From the NCBI GenBank assembly GCA_035642415.1, contig DASQSI010000215.1, positions 1 through 6,386 of the forward strand: 6,386 bases of DNA, read 5' to 3'. Below, piece after piece: positions 1-5,864 of the stretch; within the stretch, counting starts at the first letter, position 1, and each line of letters begins with the position of its first letter. The notes below the pieces were generated by a model that was not told the DNA's origin, ran no database searches, and saw nothing but the letters and a program-made list of their open reading frames with translations. Both the position numbers and the translations under genes were made by a program. This DNA comes from Rubrobacter_F sp035642415 (GTDB lineage: Bacteria; Actinomycetota; Rubrobacteria; Rubrobacterales; Rubrobacteraceae).

Positions 1-849
1 GGTGACATGATGCGGGTGCCGGGCTCCAGGGGGAACCTGCTGGAGGTAAAGGCTCAGGGAGCCGACATCCGTATGGTCTACTCACCTTTAGACGCTCTAC
101 GCATCGCGCGGGAGAACCCGGACAGAGAAGTGGTCTTCTACGCCATAGGGTTCGAGACCACGGCCCCCTCCACGGCGCTCACCCTCCAGAGAGCCAAGAA
201 GGAGAACATAGAGAACTTCTCCGTCTTTTGCAACCACGTGACCATCGTGCCGCCGGTGCGGGCGCTCCTGGACTCGCCGGACCTCAGGCTCGATGCTTTC
301 ATAGGGCCTGGGCACGTTTCCACGGTCGTCGGCTGCCGGCCCTACGAGTTCATGCCCAAAGATTACGGCAAACCGTGTGTGGTGGCGGGGTTCGAGCCGC
401 TGGACCTCTTGCAGTCCATCCTGATGCTCATGCGCCAGCTCGACGAGGGGCGTTGCGAGGTCGAGAACCAGTATGGCCGGGTCGTCCTCTGGGAGGGGAA
501 CCTGCAGGCCTTAAAGAGCATGGCCGAGGTCTTCGAGCTGCGGCCGTACTTCGAGTGGCGGGGCCTGGGCTTCATCGCCCAGTCGGCGCTTAAGATCTCC
601 CCGGCGTACGCGGACTTCGACGCCGAGCTGCGCTACTCCACGCCGGGCGTGCGGGTGGCGGACCCGAAGGCCTGCCAGTGCGGCGAGGTCTTAAAGGGCG
701 TGCTCAAGCCTTCAGAGTGCAAGGTCTTCGGTACGGCGTGCACGCCGGAGCATCCCTTAGGGGCGCTCATGGTCTCCTCCGAGGGTGCTTGCGCCGCTTA
801 CTATAACTTCGGGCGTAAAGCGTTCGAGAAGGTAGGAGCCAGGGAATGA
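1..849 (+). CDS. hypD: HypD, [NiFe]-hydrogenase Fe(CN)2CO assembly scaffold, 5'-truncated by the window
   Basis: HypD works in the cytoplasm with HypC as the scaffold on which the Fe(CN)2CO group of [NiFe]-hydrogenase is built before transfer to the large subunit. The frame is open from base 1 (Gly-Asp, then Met-Met at 7), so the start lies upstream. About 282 residues are visible of a family length near 370; the N-terminal part with the GPGCPVC-type motif is missing only because of the window edge. Family motifs counted from the Met at base 7 are GFETTAP (48-54), a CNH...VPP segment (75-83), GPGHVSTVVG (100-109), VAGFEPLDLL (126-135), and a C-terminal cysteine-rich region (C223, C225, C238, C245) ending in GALMVSSEGACAAYY (252-266). 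This cysteine region carries the [4Fe-4S] cluster in characterised HypD. The stop overlaps hypE by ATGA. Identification is very secure. Confidence 0.97.
   Translation, partial: GDMMRVPGSRGNLLEVKAQGADIRMVYSPLDALRIARENPDREVVFYAIGFETTAPSTALTLQRAKKENIENFSVFCNHVTIVPPVRALLDSPDLRLDAFIGPGHVSTVVGCRPYEFMPKDYGKPCVVAGFEPLDLLQSILMLMRQLDEGRCEVENQYGRVVLWEGNLQALKSMAEVFELRPYFEWRGLGFIAQSALKISPAYADFDAELRYSTPGVRVADPKACQCGEVLKGVLKPSECKVFGTACTPEHPLGALMVSSEGACAAYYNFGRKAFEKVGARE
834..838 (+). promoter_or_regulatory. Ribosome binding site for hypE
   Basis: AGGAG lies inside the 3' end of hypD, seven bases before the hypE ATG. With the ATGA stop/start overlap at 846-849, it supports this start and implies translational coupling of HypD and HypE. 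Confidence 0.7.
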
Positions 850-1925
850 GCGAGCAGCGCGAGCAGCGGGTCCTCGGCGCGCTCGAGCAGGCCCGCCGCC
901 GGCCGCCGAAGTTTGCCGCCCCCAGAATAGACATGAGCCACGGGGCGGGAGGAAAGGCGACCCACAAGCTCATAGAAGGTCTCCTTTTGCCGGCGCTCGA
1001 CAACCCGGCGCTGGCCCCGCTCTCCGACGCGGCGTTGCTGCCTTTCGGAGATGCCCAGCTCGCCCTGACCACCGATTCCTTCGTGGTGCGCCCGCTCGTC
1101 TTCCCCGGCGGGTCCATCGGAGAGCTCGCGGTCAACGGCACCGTCAACGACCTGGCCGTCTCCGGAGCCACCCCGCTCGGGCTCTCGGCCGCCCTCATCA
1201 TCGAAGAGGGACTTGAGACCGCGGCGCTAAACCATGAAGTAGAGGCGATAGCAAGCGCCGCCAACCGGGCCGCTGTCTCCATCGCCACCGGGGATACCAA
1301 GGTAGTCGAGCGCGGGAAGGGCGACGGGCTCTACATCATCACCACCGGGGTGGGGATCGCGGACCCGGAGCTCTCCCTCTCCACGGCTTCGGTGCGTCCA
1401 GGAGACAAGATCCTCTGCTCCGGAACCTTAGGCGACCACGGGGCTGCCATCCTGATCGCGCGCGGCGACTTGGAGCTGGAGGCCGAGGTGCTCTCCGACA
1501 CCCAACCGCTCACCCCGCTCGTAAAGGCGCTCAAGGATGCTGCCGGGCCGGGGCTGCGCTTCATGCGCGACCCTACACGTGGCGGCGTAGGAACCGTCCT
1601 GAACGAGCTCGCCCGCGACTCCGGGTTCGGCGTCGCGCTCTGGGAGGAGAAGCTCCCGATCCGGGACGTCGTGCACGGAGCGTGCGAGATCTTAGGGATA
1701 GATCCCCTCTACGTAGCAAACGAAGGCAAGCTTCTCGCCATCGTAGCTCCCGCGACAGCAGACGCCGCGCTGGAGGCGCTACGCAGCATCGAGGGCGGCG
1801 AAGAGGCTTCGATCATCGGGGAGGTGCGCGAAGAGCCGGCGAGGATGGTACTCATGCACACCGGGTTCGGCGGCACCCGCATGATAGACATGCTCGTCGG
1901 GGACCCACTGCCCCGCATCTGTTAG
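846..1925 (+). CDS. hypE: HypE, carbamoyl dehydratase making the cyanide ligand
   Basis: HypE takes a carbamoyl group from HypF onto its C-terminal cysteine and uses ATP to dehydrate it to a thiocyanate, the source of the two CN ligands handed to the HypC-HypD complex. The 359-residue product ends in PRIC, the conserved tail with the acceptor Cys359. Other PurM/AIR-synthase-fold motifs are SHGAGGKATHKLI (31-43), TTDSFVV (75-81), GELAVNGTVNDLAVSGA (92-108, nucleotide-binding core), ATGDTKVV (147-154), RDPTRGGVGTVLNE (241-254) and ANEGKLLA (291-298). A basic stretch of about 25 residues precedes the catalytic start relative to E. coli HypE; I believe this is common in actinobacterial HypE. The ATG start has an AGGAG at good spacing and overlaps the hypD stop. 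All expected key residues are present and the gene looks intact. Confidence 0.97.
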   Translation: MSEQREQRVLGALEQARRRPPKFAAPRIDMSHGAGGKATHKLIEGLLLPALDNPALAPLSDAALLPFGDAQLALTTDSFVVRPLVFPGGSIGELAVNGTVNDLAVSGATPLGLSAALIIEEGLETAALNHEVEAIASAANRAAVSIATGDTKVVERGKGDGLYIITTGVGIADPELSLSTASVRPGDKILCSGTLGDHGAAILIARGDLELEAEVLSDTQPLTPLVKALKDAAGPGLRFMRDPTRGGVGTVLNELARDSGFGVALWEEKLPIRDVVHGACEILGIDPLYVANEGKLLAIVAPATADAALEALRSIEGGEEASIIGEVREEPARMVLMHTGFGGTRMIDMLVGDPLPRIC

Positions 1926-1928
1926 TAC

Positions 1929-1934
1929 AGGAGG
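1929..1934 (+). promoter_or_regulatory. Ribosome binding site that sets the SIS-gene start
   Basis: A perfect AGGAGG four bases after the hypE stop precedes an in-frame ATG at 1946 (gap of 11 bases, somewhat long). The reading frame is open far upstream inside hypE, but that part is an out-of-frame shadow of hypE. A TTG at 1937 is in frame but only two bases from the site, so ATG 1946 is the better start. Confidence 0.7.
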
Positions 1935-1945
1935 CGTTGTTAGCG

Positions 1946-3127
1946 ATGCGGGTGGACGCCGACGCGCTCGCCGCCTGGAGCAGGGAGGCGTTGCTCCGGC
2001 GTAACGAAGTCTTTGAGGCCTTCTTCAAAGTGGAGGCTCCCCGGCTGGCCGAGGCCTGCCATGAGATGTCCCGTCGCTTCTTGGCGGACGGGCGTCTACT
2101 GGCCTTCGGCAACGGTTCCGCTGCGACCGACGCCGAGCACGTCTCGGTTGAGTTCGTGCATCCGGTCATCGTCGGCAAGCGAGCCTTGCCGGCGGTGGAC
2201 GTGGGCCCAGGGTTCGAGGCCCGCCTGCCGGTCATCCTGCGGCCGGAAGACATGGTAATGGGCTTCTCCTTTCCGGCCGGAGACGACGCGGTGAAGCGGG
2301 CGTTGAGTACAGCTCGGGAGCGGGGAGCGCTCACCTTCGCGCTGGCCGGAGAAGCGGCGGACTACCCCTTTGATCTTCCGGACGAAGACCCGTTTGTATC
2401 TCAGGAGGTTTTCGAAGTCCTCTACCACATGCTCTGGGAGACGGTGCACGTATACTTCGAGCACCGCGAGCAGGGGCACGACGTCGGCGCATCCTCCTTC
2501 CTCTACCCCTTCCTGGGCAGCCAGGAGCAGCAGCTCGAGGAAGTCGTGGAAGAGGTCCAGGGCTCGATGCTGCAGAAAATGGAGGAAGTAAACGGCATGC
2601 GAACGGCGACGGCCGAAACGGAGGCCGGCACCGTCTCGGAGATAGCCTCGGCCATCGTCGAGCGCGTGAAGCGGGGAGGCAAGATCGTCGCTTTCGGCAA
2701 CGGCGGCTCGGCCACGGACGCAAACGATCTGGTTGCCGACTGCGTGGCCCCACCGCCGGGCTTCGACCCTATCCCGGCGGTCTCTTTGTCTGCAGAGCCG
2801 GCCAACATCACCGCCATCGCCAACGACATCGGTAGCGAGGCTATCTTCGCCCGCCAGCTCATCGCCCACGCCCGTCCGGAAGACATCGCGGTCGGGATCT
2901 CCACCAGCGGAGGCTCGGCCAACATCCTGGCCGCTCTCGCGGAGGCCCGCAAACGCGGTCTCCTTACGGTGGGCATCGTGGGCTACGACGGGGGAAGGAT
3001 CGTGGGCGAGCGGCTCGCGGACCACGCCGTAGTCGTGCGCTCGGATTACATCCCGCGTATCCAGGAGGTGCAGGCCTCCGTCTACCACGTGCTGCGTGCT
3101 CTCATAGAAGAGCTAAAGAGGGGTTAG
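1946..3127 (+). CDS. Tandem SIS-domain protein (two GmhA-like phosphosugar-isomerase domains) inside the hyp operon
   Basis: The 393-residue product contains two SIS (sugar isomerase) domains, roughly residues 30-175 and 225-390, joined by a Gln/Glu-rich, probably helical linker (about 190-216). Each resembles phosphoheptose isomerase GmhA, which is normally one domain of about 190 residues. Domain 1 has AFGNGSAATDAEH (53-65), and His65, Glu69, Gln153 and His161 align by eye with E. coli GmhA His61, Glu65, Gln172 and His180. Its phosphate loop has become GFSFPAG (106-112). Domain 2 keeps GNGGSATDA (251-259), NDIG (293-296), ISTSGGS (318-324), RIQE (371-374) and His381, but the His61 and Glu65 positions are Asp261 and Asp265. 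The substrate is unknown and it should not simply be called GmhA. It lies 20 bases after hypE and 5 before hypA, which points to a role linked to hydrogenase maturation or to its precursor supply. The SIS fold is secure; the function is open. Confidence 0.9.
   Translation: MRVDADALAAWSREALLRRNEVFEAFFKVEAPRLAEACHEMSRRFLADGRLLAFGNGSAATDAEHVSVEFVHPVIVGKRALPAVDVGPGFEARLPVILRPEDMVMGFSFPAGDDAVKRALSTARERGALTFALAGEAADYPFDLPDEDPFVSQEVFEVLYHMLWETVHVYFEHREQGHDVGASSFLYPFLGSQEQQLEEVVEEVQGSMLQKMEEVNGMRTATAETEAGTVSEIASAIVERVKRGGKIVAFGNGGSATDANDLVADCVAPPPGFDPIPAVSLSAEPANITAIANDIGSEAIFARQLIAHARPEDIAVGISTSGGSANILAALAEARKRGLLTVGIVGYDGGRIVGERLADHAVVVRSDYIPRIQEVQASVYHVLRALIEELKRG
3115..3123 (+). promoter_or_regulatory. 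Ribosome binding site supporting the TTG start of hypA
   Basis: The purine run AAAGAGGGG lies in the last codons of the SIS gene, nine bases before TTG 3133. It supports a TTG start, which gives the obligatory Met-His N-terminus of HypA. Confidence 0.6.
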
Positions 3128-3132
3128 CGCGC

Positions 3133-3471
3133 TTGCACGAGCTCTCCATAGCCGAGTCGGTAGTCCAGATCGCCAGCCGCCACGCAAACGGGCGGCGGGT
3201 TACCAGAGTGTGGTTAAAGGTCGGCCATCTGCGCCAGGTCGTCCCCTCCGCGCTGGCCTTCGGTTTCGATCTGGTGGCGGAGGGAACGCCGGTCGAAGGA
3301 GCCAAGTTGGAGATGGAGAACGTCCCCGCGACCGGCGTGTGCCGCGATTGCGGGACGGAGAGTCGGCTCCAGACCTTTCCCCTACAATGCGGGGCGTGTG
3401 GAGCCTTCGACCTGGAGCTTCTCACGGGGGAAGAGTTGTTCGTAGAGTCCTTGGAGCTGGAGGAGGTTTAA
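3133..3471 (+). CDS. hypA: HypA, nickel-delivery metallochaperone for [NiFe]-hydrogenase
   Basis: HypA is a small cytoplasmic zinc protein that binds Ni(II) through its N-terminal Met-His and works with HypB to load nickel into the hydrogenase large subunit. The 112-residue product has the usual length and begins MHELSIAESVV, with the nickel-binding His2 and Glu3. The zinc site is the pair C70-x-x-C73 and C86-x-x-C89. The C-terminus has the family pattern of alternating hydrophobic and acidic residues (ELFVESLELEEV). The start codon is TTG, chosen because the nickel site requires Met-His at the very N-terminus and a purine-rich site precedes it. The gene begins 5 bases after the SIS gene and ends 2 bases before hypB. 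It appears intact. The paralogue HybF is an alternative name for the family, but the position next to hypB fits HypA. Confidence 0.96.
   Translation: MHELSIAESVVQIASRHANGRRVTRVWLKVGHLRQVVPSALAFGFDLVAEGTPVEGAKLEMENVPATGVCRDCGTESRLQTFPLQCGACGAFDLELLTGEELFVESLELEEV
3459..3466 (+). promoter_or_regulatory. Strong ribosome binding site for hypB
   Basis: GGAGGAGG at the very end of hypA, seven bases before ATG 3474, fixes the hypB start. The frame is open upstream of this ATG as far as 3210, but that stretch is a shadow of hypA. Confidence 0.8.
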
Positions 3472-3473
3472 AA

Positions 3474-4160
3474 ATGCATCGCACGGCCGTAAAAAAGGTA
3501 GTTTTTGAAGGCGTTCTGGATGCCAACGACGCGCTCGCTCAGGCCAACCGGGAGAAGTTCGATCGGGCCGGGAGCTACGTAATAAACCTGATGAGCTCCC
3601 CGGGGGCGGGAAAGACGGCCCTGTTGGAACGTACGCTGGAGCGCCTGCGCGGCAGGCTGCGCCTGGGGGTATTGGAAGGCGACGTGCAGACGACCTTGGA
3701 CGCGGACCGGCTTGCCCGCTTTCACATCCCGCTGGTGCAGGTAAATACGGATCCCGGCTTCGGGGGCGAATGCCACCTAGACGCCAACATGGTGCGTTCG
3801 GGCCTTGATAAGCTCCCGCTGGTCGACATAGACGTTTTGGTCATAGAGAACGTCGGGAACCTGGTCTGCCCGGCGGAGTTCAAGGTCGGGGAGGATGCCA
3901 GGGTTATGGTCTATTCGGTCACCGAGGGGGAGGAGAAGCCCCTTAAGTATCCTCTCATGTTCAGGTCGGCGGATCTCGTGCTCGTCAACAAGGTAGACCT
4001 GCTGGAGCATCTGGACTTTGATCTGGAGCAGTTTCTCGGAAACCTGGAAGCGGTCAACCCGGGCGTCGAGCGCATGCTCGTTAGCGCCCGCACCGGCCAG
4101 GGCGTAGACGAGTGGTGCTCGTGGCTGGAACTGCGTAAGCCCGCTCGAAGCCTACAGTAG
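3474..4160 (+). CDS. hypB: HypB, GTPase for nickel insertion into [NiFe]-hydrogenase
   Basis: HypB is a SIMIBI-class GTPase whose GTP-dependent dimerisation drives nickel transfer with HypA. The 228-residue product has the P-loop SSPGAGKTALLE (41-52), EGDVQTTLDADR (68-79), a metal-site segment with Cys100-His101, IENVGNLVCPAEF (124-136, including Cys132), VTEGEEKPLKYPLMF (149-163) and the guanine-specificity motif NKVD (172-175). It lacks the N-terminal CxxCGC nickel motif of E. coli HypB and the histidine-rich stretch of rhizobial HypB, so it is the short GTPase-only form. Between NT and CHLDA there are seven residues (DPGFGGE), where I recall about three in common HypB sequences. The ATG start has a strong Shine-Dalgarno sequence two bases after hypA. 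This is the last gene of the operon in the window. Confidence 0.97.
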   Translation: MHRTAVKKVVFEGVLDANDALAQANREKFDRAGSYVINLMSSPGAGKTALLERTLERLRGRLRLGVLEGDVQTTLDADRLARFHIPLVQVNTDPGFGGECHLDANMVRSGLDKLPLVDIDVLVIENVGNLVCPAEFKVGEDARVMVYSVTEGEEKPLKYPLMFRSADLVLVNKVDLLEHLDFDLEQFLGNLEAVNPGVERMLVSARTGQGVDEWCSWLELRKPARSLQ

Positions 4161-4180
4161 CAGGCCCATATCCCTACTGT
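4154..4180 (+). terminator. Inverted repeat across the hypB stop, weak terminator candidate
   Basis: ACAGTAG (4154-4160) and CTACTGT (4174-4180) can form a perfect 7-bp stem with a 13-base loop, and the left arm includes the hypB TAG. No T-run follows and the stem is only moderately GC-rich, so it does not look like a classic intrinsic terminator. It could be an RNA-end hairpin, or chance. Confidence 0.3.
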
Positions 4181-4430
4181 TCAGCTACTTCTCAAGGAAC
4201 TGGTAATGCTTCAAAGCCCTCGTGCCTAGCGACCTCTTCGAAAATGCCCCGCGCCGGTGACGACCTGGCGCTAAGGTTCCGCGCTAAGCTGGGCGAGGGA
4301 GCTTACGAAGTGGAGTTGGCACTGGTCTAGCGGTTAAGCGCCCTCGCCTGCTCATCGAGCTGCCCAGACATATCCATGTTCGGCAACTAACCTTACAGCG
4401 ACGGTGCACGATGCTTTAGGGCTGTGCTAG
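4161..4430. other. Spacer between the hyp operon and the Prim-Pol gene, with possible coding and tRNA-like relics
   Basis: No complete gene is seen in this 270-base stretch, whose composition looks less GC-rich than the hyp operon. It holds a short frame on the + strand that reads like protein (ATG 4244 to TAG at about 4330, 28 residues, including LRFRAKLGEGAYEVELALV) without a convincing ribosome site. It also holds a 75-base tRNA-like segment (4314-4388) with a canonical-looking D-loop and 6 of 7 possible acceptor pairs, but no proper anticodon or T arm. Both could be decayed remains or coincidence. No clear promoter for the downstream gene was recognised. Confidence 0.4.
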
Positions 4431-5159
4431 ATGACGCCGGTAATACTGACAGTAGGCTATGAGAGCCTTAAAGCAAGATTCGCTGAGGGTTTGGACGTTG
4501 GGGCCGCCGGTCTATGCCAGGAGATCTTTCGTTTTCTTCGACGAGGGGAATACGTGGAGCTCGTATTCCTTGCGTATCGGTGGCGCTTACCATGTAGAAT
4601 CGACGAGCGTTTGGAAGAGAAAAGGCGCAGATTAGACCTCGTGTTGCTCAAGGCGGCGCTGTCCTATGCGAGGCGCGGCATCCCTGTGTTTCCCTGCCAG
4701 CCATGCGGCAAGAGACCGCTAACCTACAACGGCTTCTGGGACGCCACCGCGGACGCACGCCGCATAAAGGCCTGGTGGGGGCAATGGCCCTCCGCTAACA
4801 TCGGCGTTCCAACGGGCAAGAAGAGCGGTCTGTTGGTGCTGGATATCGATTCGAGGGGCGGTGGCCCGGAAAGCCTTGCCATTCTCGAAGGCCAAAACGG
4901 CCCGCTCCCCAACACGGCGAGGTCGCGCACCGGCGGTGGGGGAGTGCACGTCTTCTTTAGATACTCGACGGAAGAGGAGGTGCGCAACAGCGCCGGGTGG
5001 TTAGGACCTGGGCTAGACGTGAGGGGTGAGGGTGGCTACGTCGTGGTGCCGCCGAGTAGCACGCAACGCGCCTACGAATGGCTCGACAGGTCACCCCTTG
5101 CCGAGGCGGCGTGGCTGCTCAAGTGCTTAAGCGAGAATGACGAGAAGACGCTGTTTTGA
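4431..5159 (+). CDS. Stand-alone Prim-Pol domain protein (bifunctional DNA primase/polymerase, N-terminal-domain type)
   Basis: The 242-residue product carries a Prim-Pol domain of the archaeo-eukaryotic primase kind found in plasmid and phage replication proteins, which makes primers or short DNA. Residues 72-220 show the family pattern: SYARRGIPVFPC (78-89), GKRPL (93-97), GFWDAT (101-106), WWGQWPSANIGVPTG (115-129), the metal-binding DID (138-140) after a hydrophobic strand, TGGGGVHVFFR (167-177, His173), and LDVRGEGGYVVVPPS (195-209). The first 70 residues are basic and helical-looking and I do not recognise them. ATG 4431 has no good ribosome site; GTG 4641 just before the domain is an in-frame alternative with only a weak purine run (4613-4625). 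Larger relatives continue into a helicase or AAA+ ATPase region; here the stop follows soon after the domain and no helicase follows in 200 bases. It is either a solo Prim-Pol or the remnant of a mobile-element replicase. Catalytic residues look intact. Confidence 0.85.
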   Translation: MTPVILTVGYESLKARFAEGLDVGAAGLCQEIFRFLRRGEYVELVFLAYRWRLPCRIDERLEEKRRRLDLVLLKAALSYARRGIPVFPCQPCGKRPLTYNGFWDATADARRIKAWWGQWPSANIGVPTGKKSGLLVLDIDSRGGGPESLAILEGQNGPLPNTARSRTGGGGVHVFFRYSTEEEVRNSAGWLGPGLDVRGEGGYVVVPPSSTQRAYEWLDRSPLAEAAWLLKCLSENDEKTLF

Positions 5160-5364
5160 AGGGCATCACCCGCTAGAGACGGCCCGAGCGATCGGCTAAG
5201 GAGATGTACGACGCAGTTGGCAGCCGCTATCCAGACCGCCTGCCCTGGTGCGAAGTGCTTTGCTTTTTCCCAGCGAGTGGGGTTGCCCCGCACGCCGCTC
5301 AAAGTGCCGTTTTCTTGTCCCTAGGGCCGCATCTGCAGCTCATCATAGAGCCAAAGCCGGCGCA
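5160..5364. other. Spacer between convergent genes, no gene recognised
   Basis: This region lies between the + strand Prim-Pol gene and the - strand nitroreductase gene, whose 3' ends face each other. A + strand frame from ATG 5204 has a Shine-Dalgarno-like AAGGAG touching the ATG (no spacer), resembles nothing I know and runs over the end of the opposite gene, so I do not call it. Reading on in frame past the Prim-Pol stop shows no helicase motif. A small CCGA-GCGA-TCGG hairpin (5184-5195) has no T-run. Confidence 0.5.
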
Positions 5365-5739
5365 CTATAACGAGAGCCGCAGGTATTGGGGAGCGTGTAC
5401 GAGGCCCAGGATGAGCTTAACGGGTAGCGGCGCCCACCCTTTATCTTGGTCGGTTTCTATACGAGGATCGGAGAGGCGCACCCACCGTCCCTTCGTCTGA
5501 AGCTCGCACGACCCTGCAGCCAGGACGTTTTTTACCCAGTCGCTCTCCGGCCCGTACGTGAGGGCGATGATGTACCCGCTGTCGGTGCGAAAGGCGTTGA
5601 CGGGGGTGAGGTAGGTACGGCGGGATTTTCGACCGACGTGGCGCACGATCGCGAACCCTGGCAGGTAGCCGGCCACTCTTAAGAACAACCGGTTGGTGAA
5701 GCGCCGGTTGAAACGAGCTATGCTTCTGGGTGCGGGCAA
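5365..5739 (-). CDS. F420H2-dependent nitroreductase/quinone-reductase family protein (deazaflavin-dependent, Ddn-like)
   Basis: This 124-residue protein belongs to the small split-barrel deazaflavin-dependent oxidoreductase family (F420H2_quin_red, related to mycobacterial Ddn), which uses reduced coenzyme F420 to reduce quinones or nitro compounds. Recognisable stretches are IARFNRRFTNRLFLRVAGYLPG (split as IARFNRRFTNR 7-17 and LPGFAI 26-31), RHVGRKSRRTYLTPVN (33-48, the cofactor-phosphate region), SGYIIALTYGPESDWVKNVL (54-73) and CELQTKGRWVRLSDP (78-92). I place the start at TTG 5739 because AAGGAGG lies seven bases upstream and the protein then has the family's usual beginning. The frame stays open upstream to 5871 and would add a 44-residue hydrophobic segment, which I think is not part of it. 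The physiological substrate is unknown. Coenzyme F420 use fits an actinobacterial host. Confidence 0.88.
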   Translation of the reverse strand: MPAPRSIARFNRRFTNRLFLRVAGYLPGFAIVRHVGRKSRRTYLTPVNAFRTDSGYIIALTYGPESDWVKNVLAAGSCELQTKGRWVRLSDPRIETDQDKGWAPLPVKLILGLVHAPQYLRLSL

Positions 5740-5746
5740 CTTACTT

Positions 5747-5753
5747 CCTCCTT
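5747..5753 (-). promoter_or_regulatory. Perfect ribosome binding site deciding a TTG start
   Basis: On the minus strand AAGGAGG stands seven bases before TTG 5739. It is the strongest translation signal in this part of the window and argues for the 124-residue form of the nitroreductase-family protein rather than a longer one. Confidence 0.8.
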
Positions 5754-5864
5754 TTTGAACGCGGATGAACGTCCCGAAGCGGTATCCCCAGAACGCCGTC
5801 CCCATGACGATGGCGTTCCAGACCAGCAACACGAAAGGGGTGCTTGGGCAGGCACGGCAAACAG

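Noticed and set aside
767..1300. Antisense open frame across hypE
   Set aside because: Ser/Ala/Pro/Arg-rich shadow translation with no domain; the + strand is certain hypE.
1682..1945. 5' extension of the SIS reading frame into hypE
   Set aside because: The translated extension is arginine-rich and overlaps hypE out of frame; AGGAGG at 1929 and ATG 1946 give a normal start.
2096..3088. A 330-codon open frame antisense to the SIS gene
   Set aside because: Its composition (rich in Arg, Gly, Asp, Val) is that of a GC-rich shadow frame, it has no recognisable motif, and the opposite strand is clearly coding with SIS motifs.
3210..3473. 5' extension of the hypB frame through hypA
   Set aside because: It is a shadow of hypA; GGAGGAGG before ATG 3474 and the HypB family start decide otherwise.
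5184..5195. CCGA-GCGA-TCGG mini-hairpin between the convergent genes
   Set aside because: Only four base pairs and no T-run on either side, so it is not supported as a terminator.
5204..5500. Open + strand frame after the Prim-Pol gene
   Set aside because: Its Shine-Dalgarno-like AAGGAG touches the ATG, the product resembles nothing known, and it overlaps the 3' part of the minus-strand nitroreductase gene.
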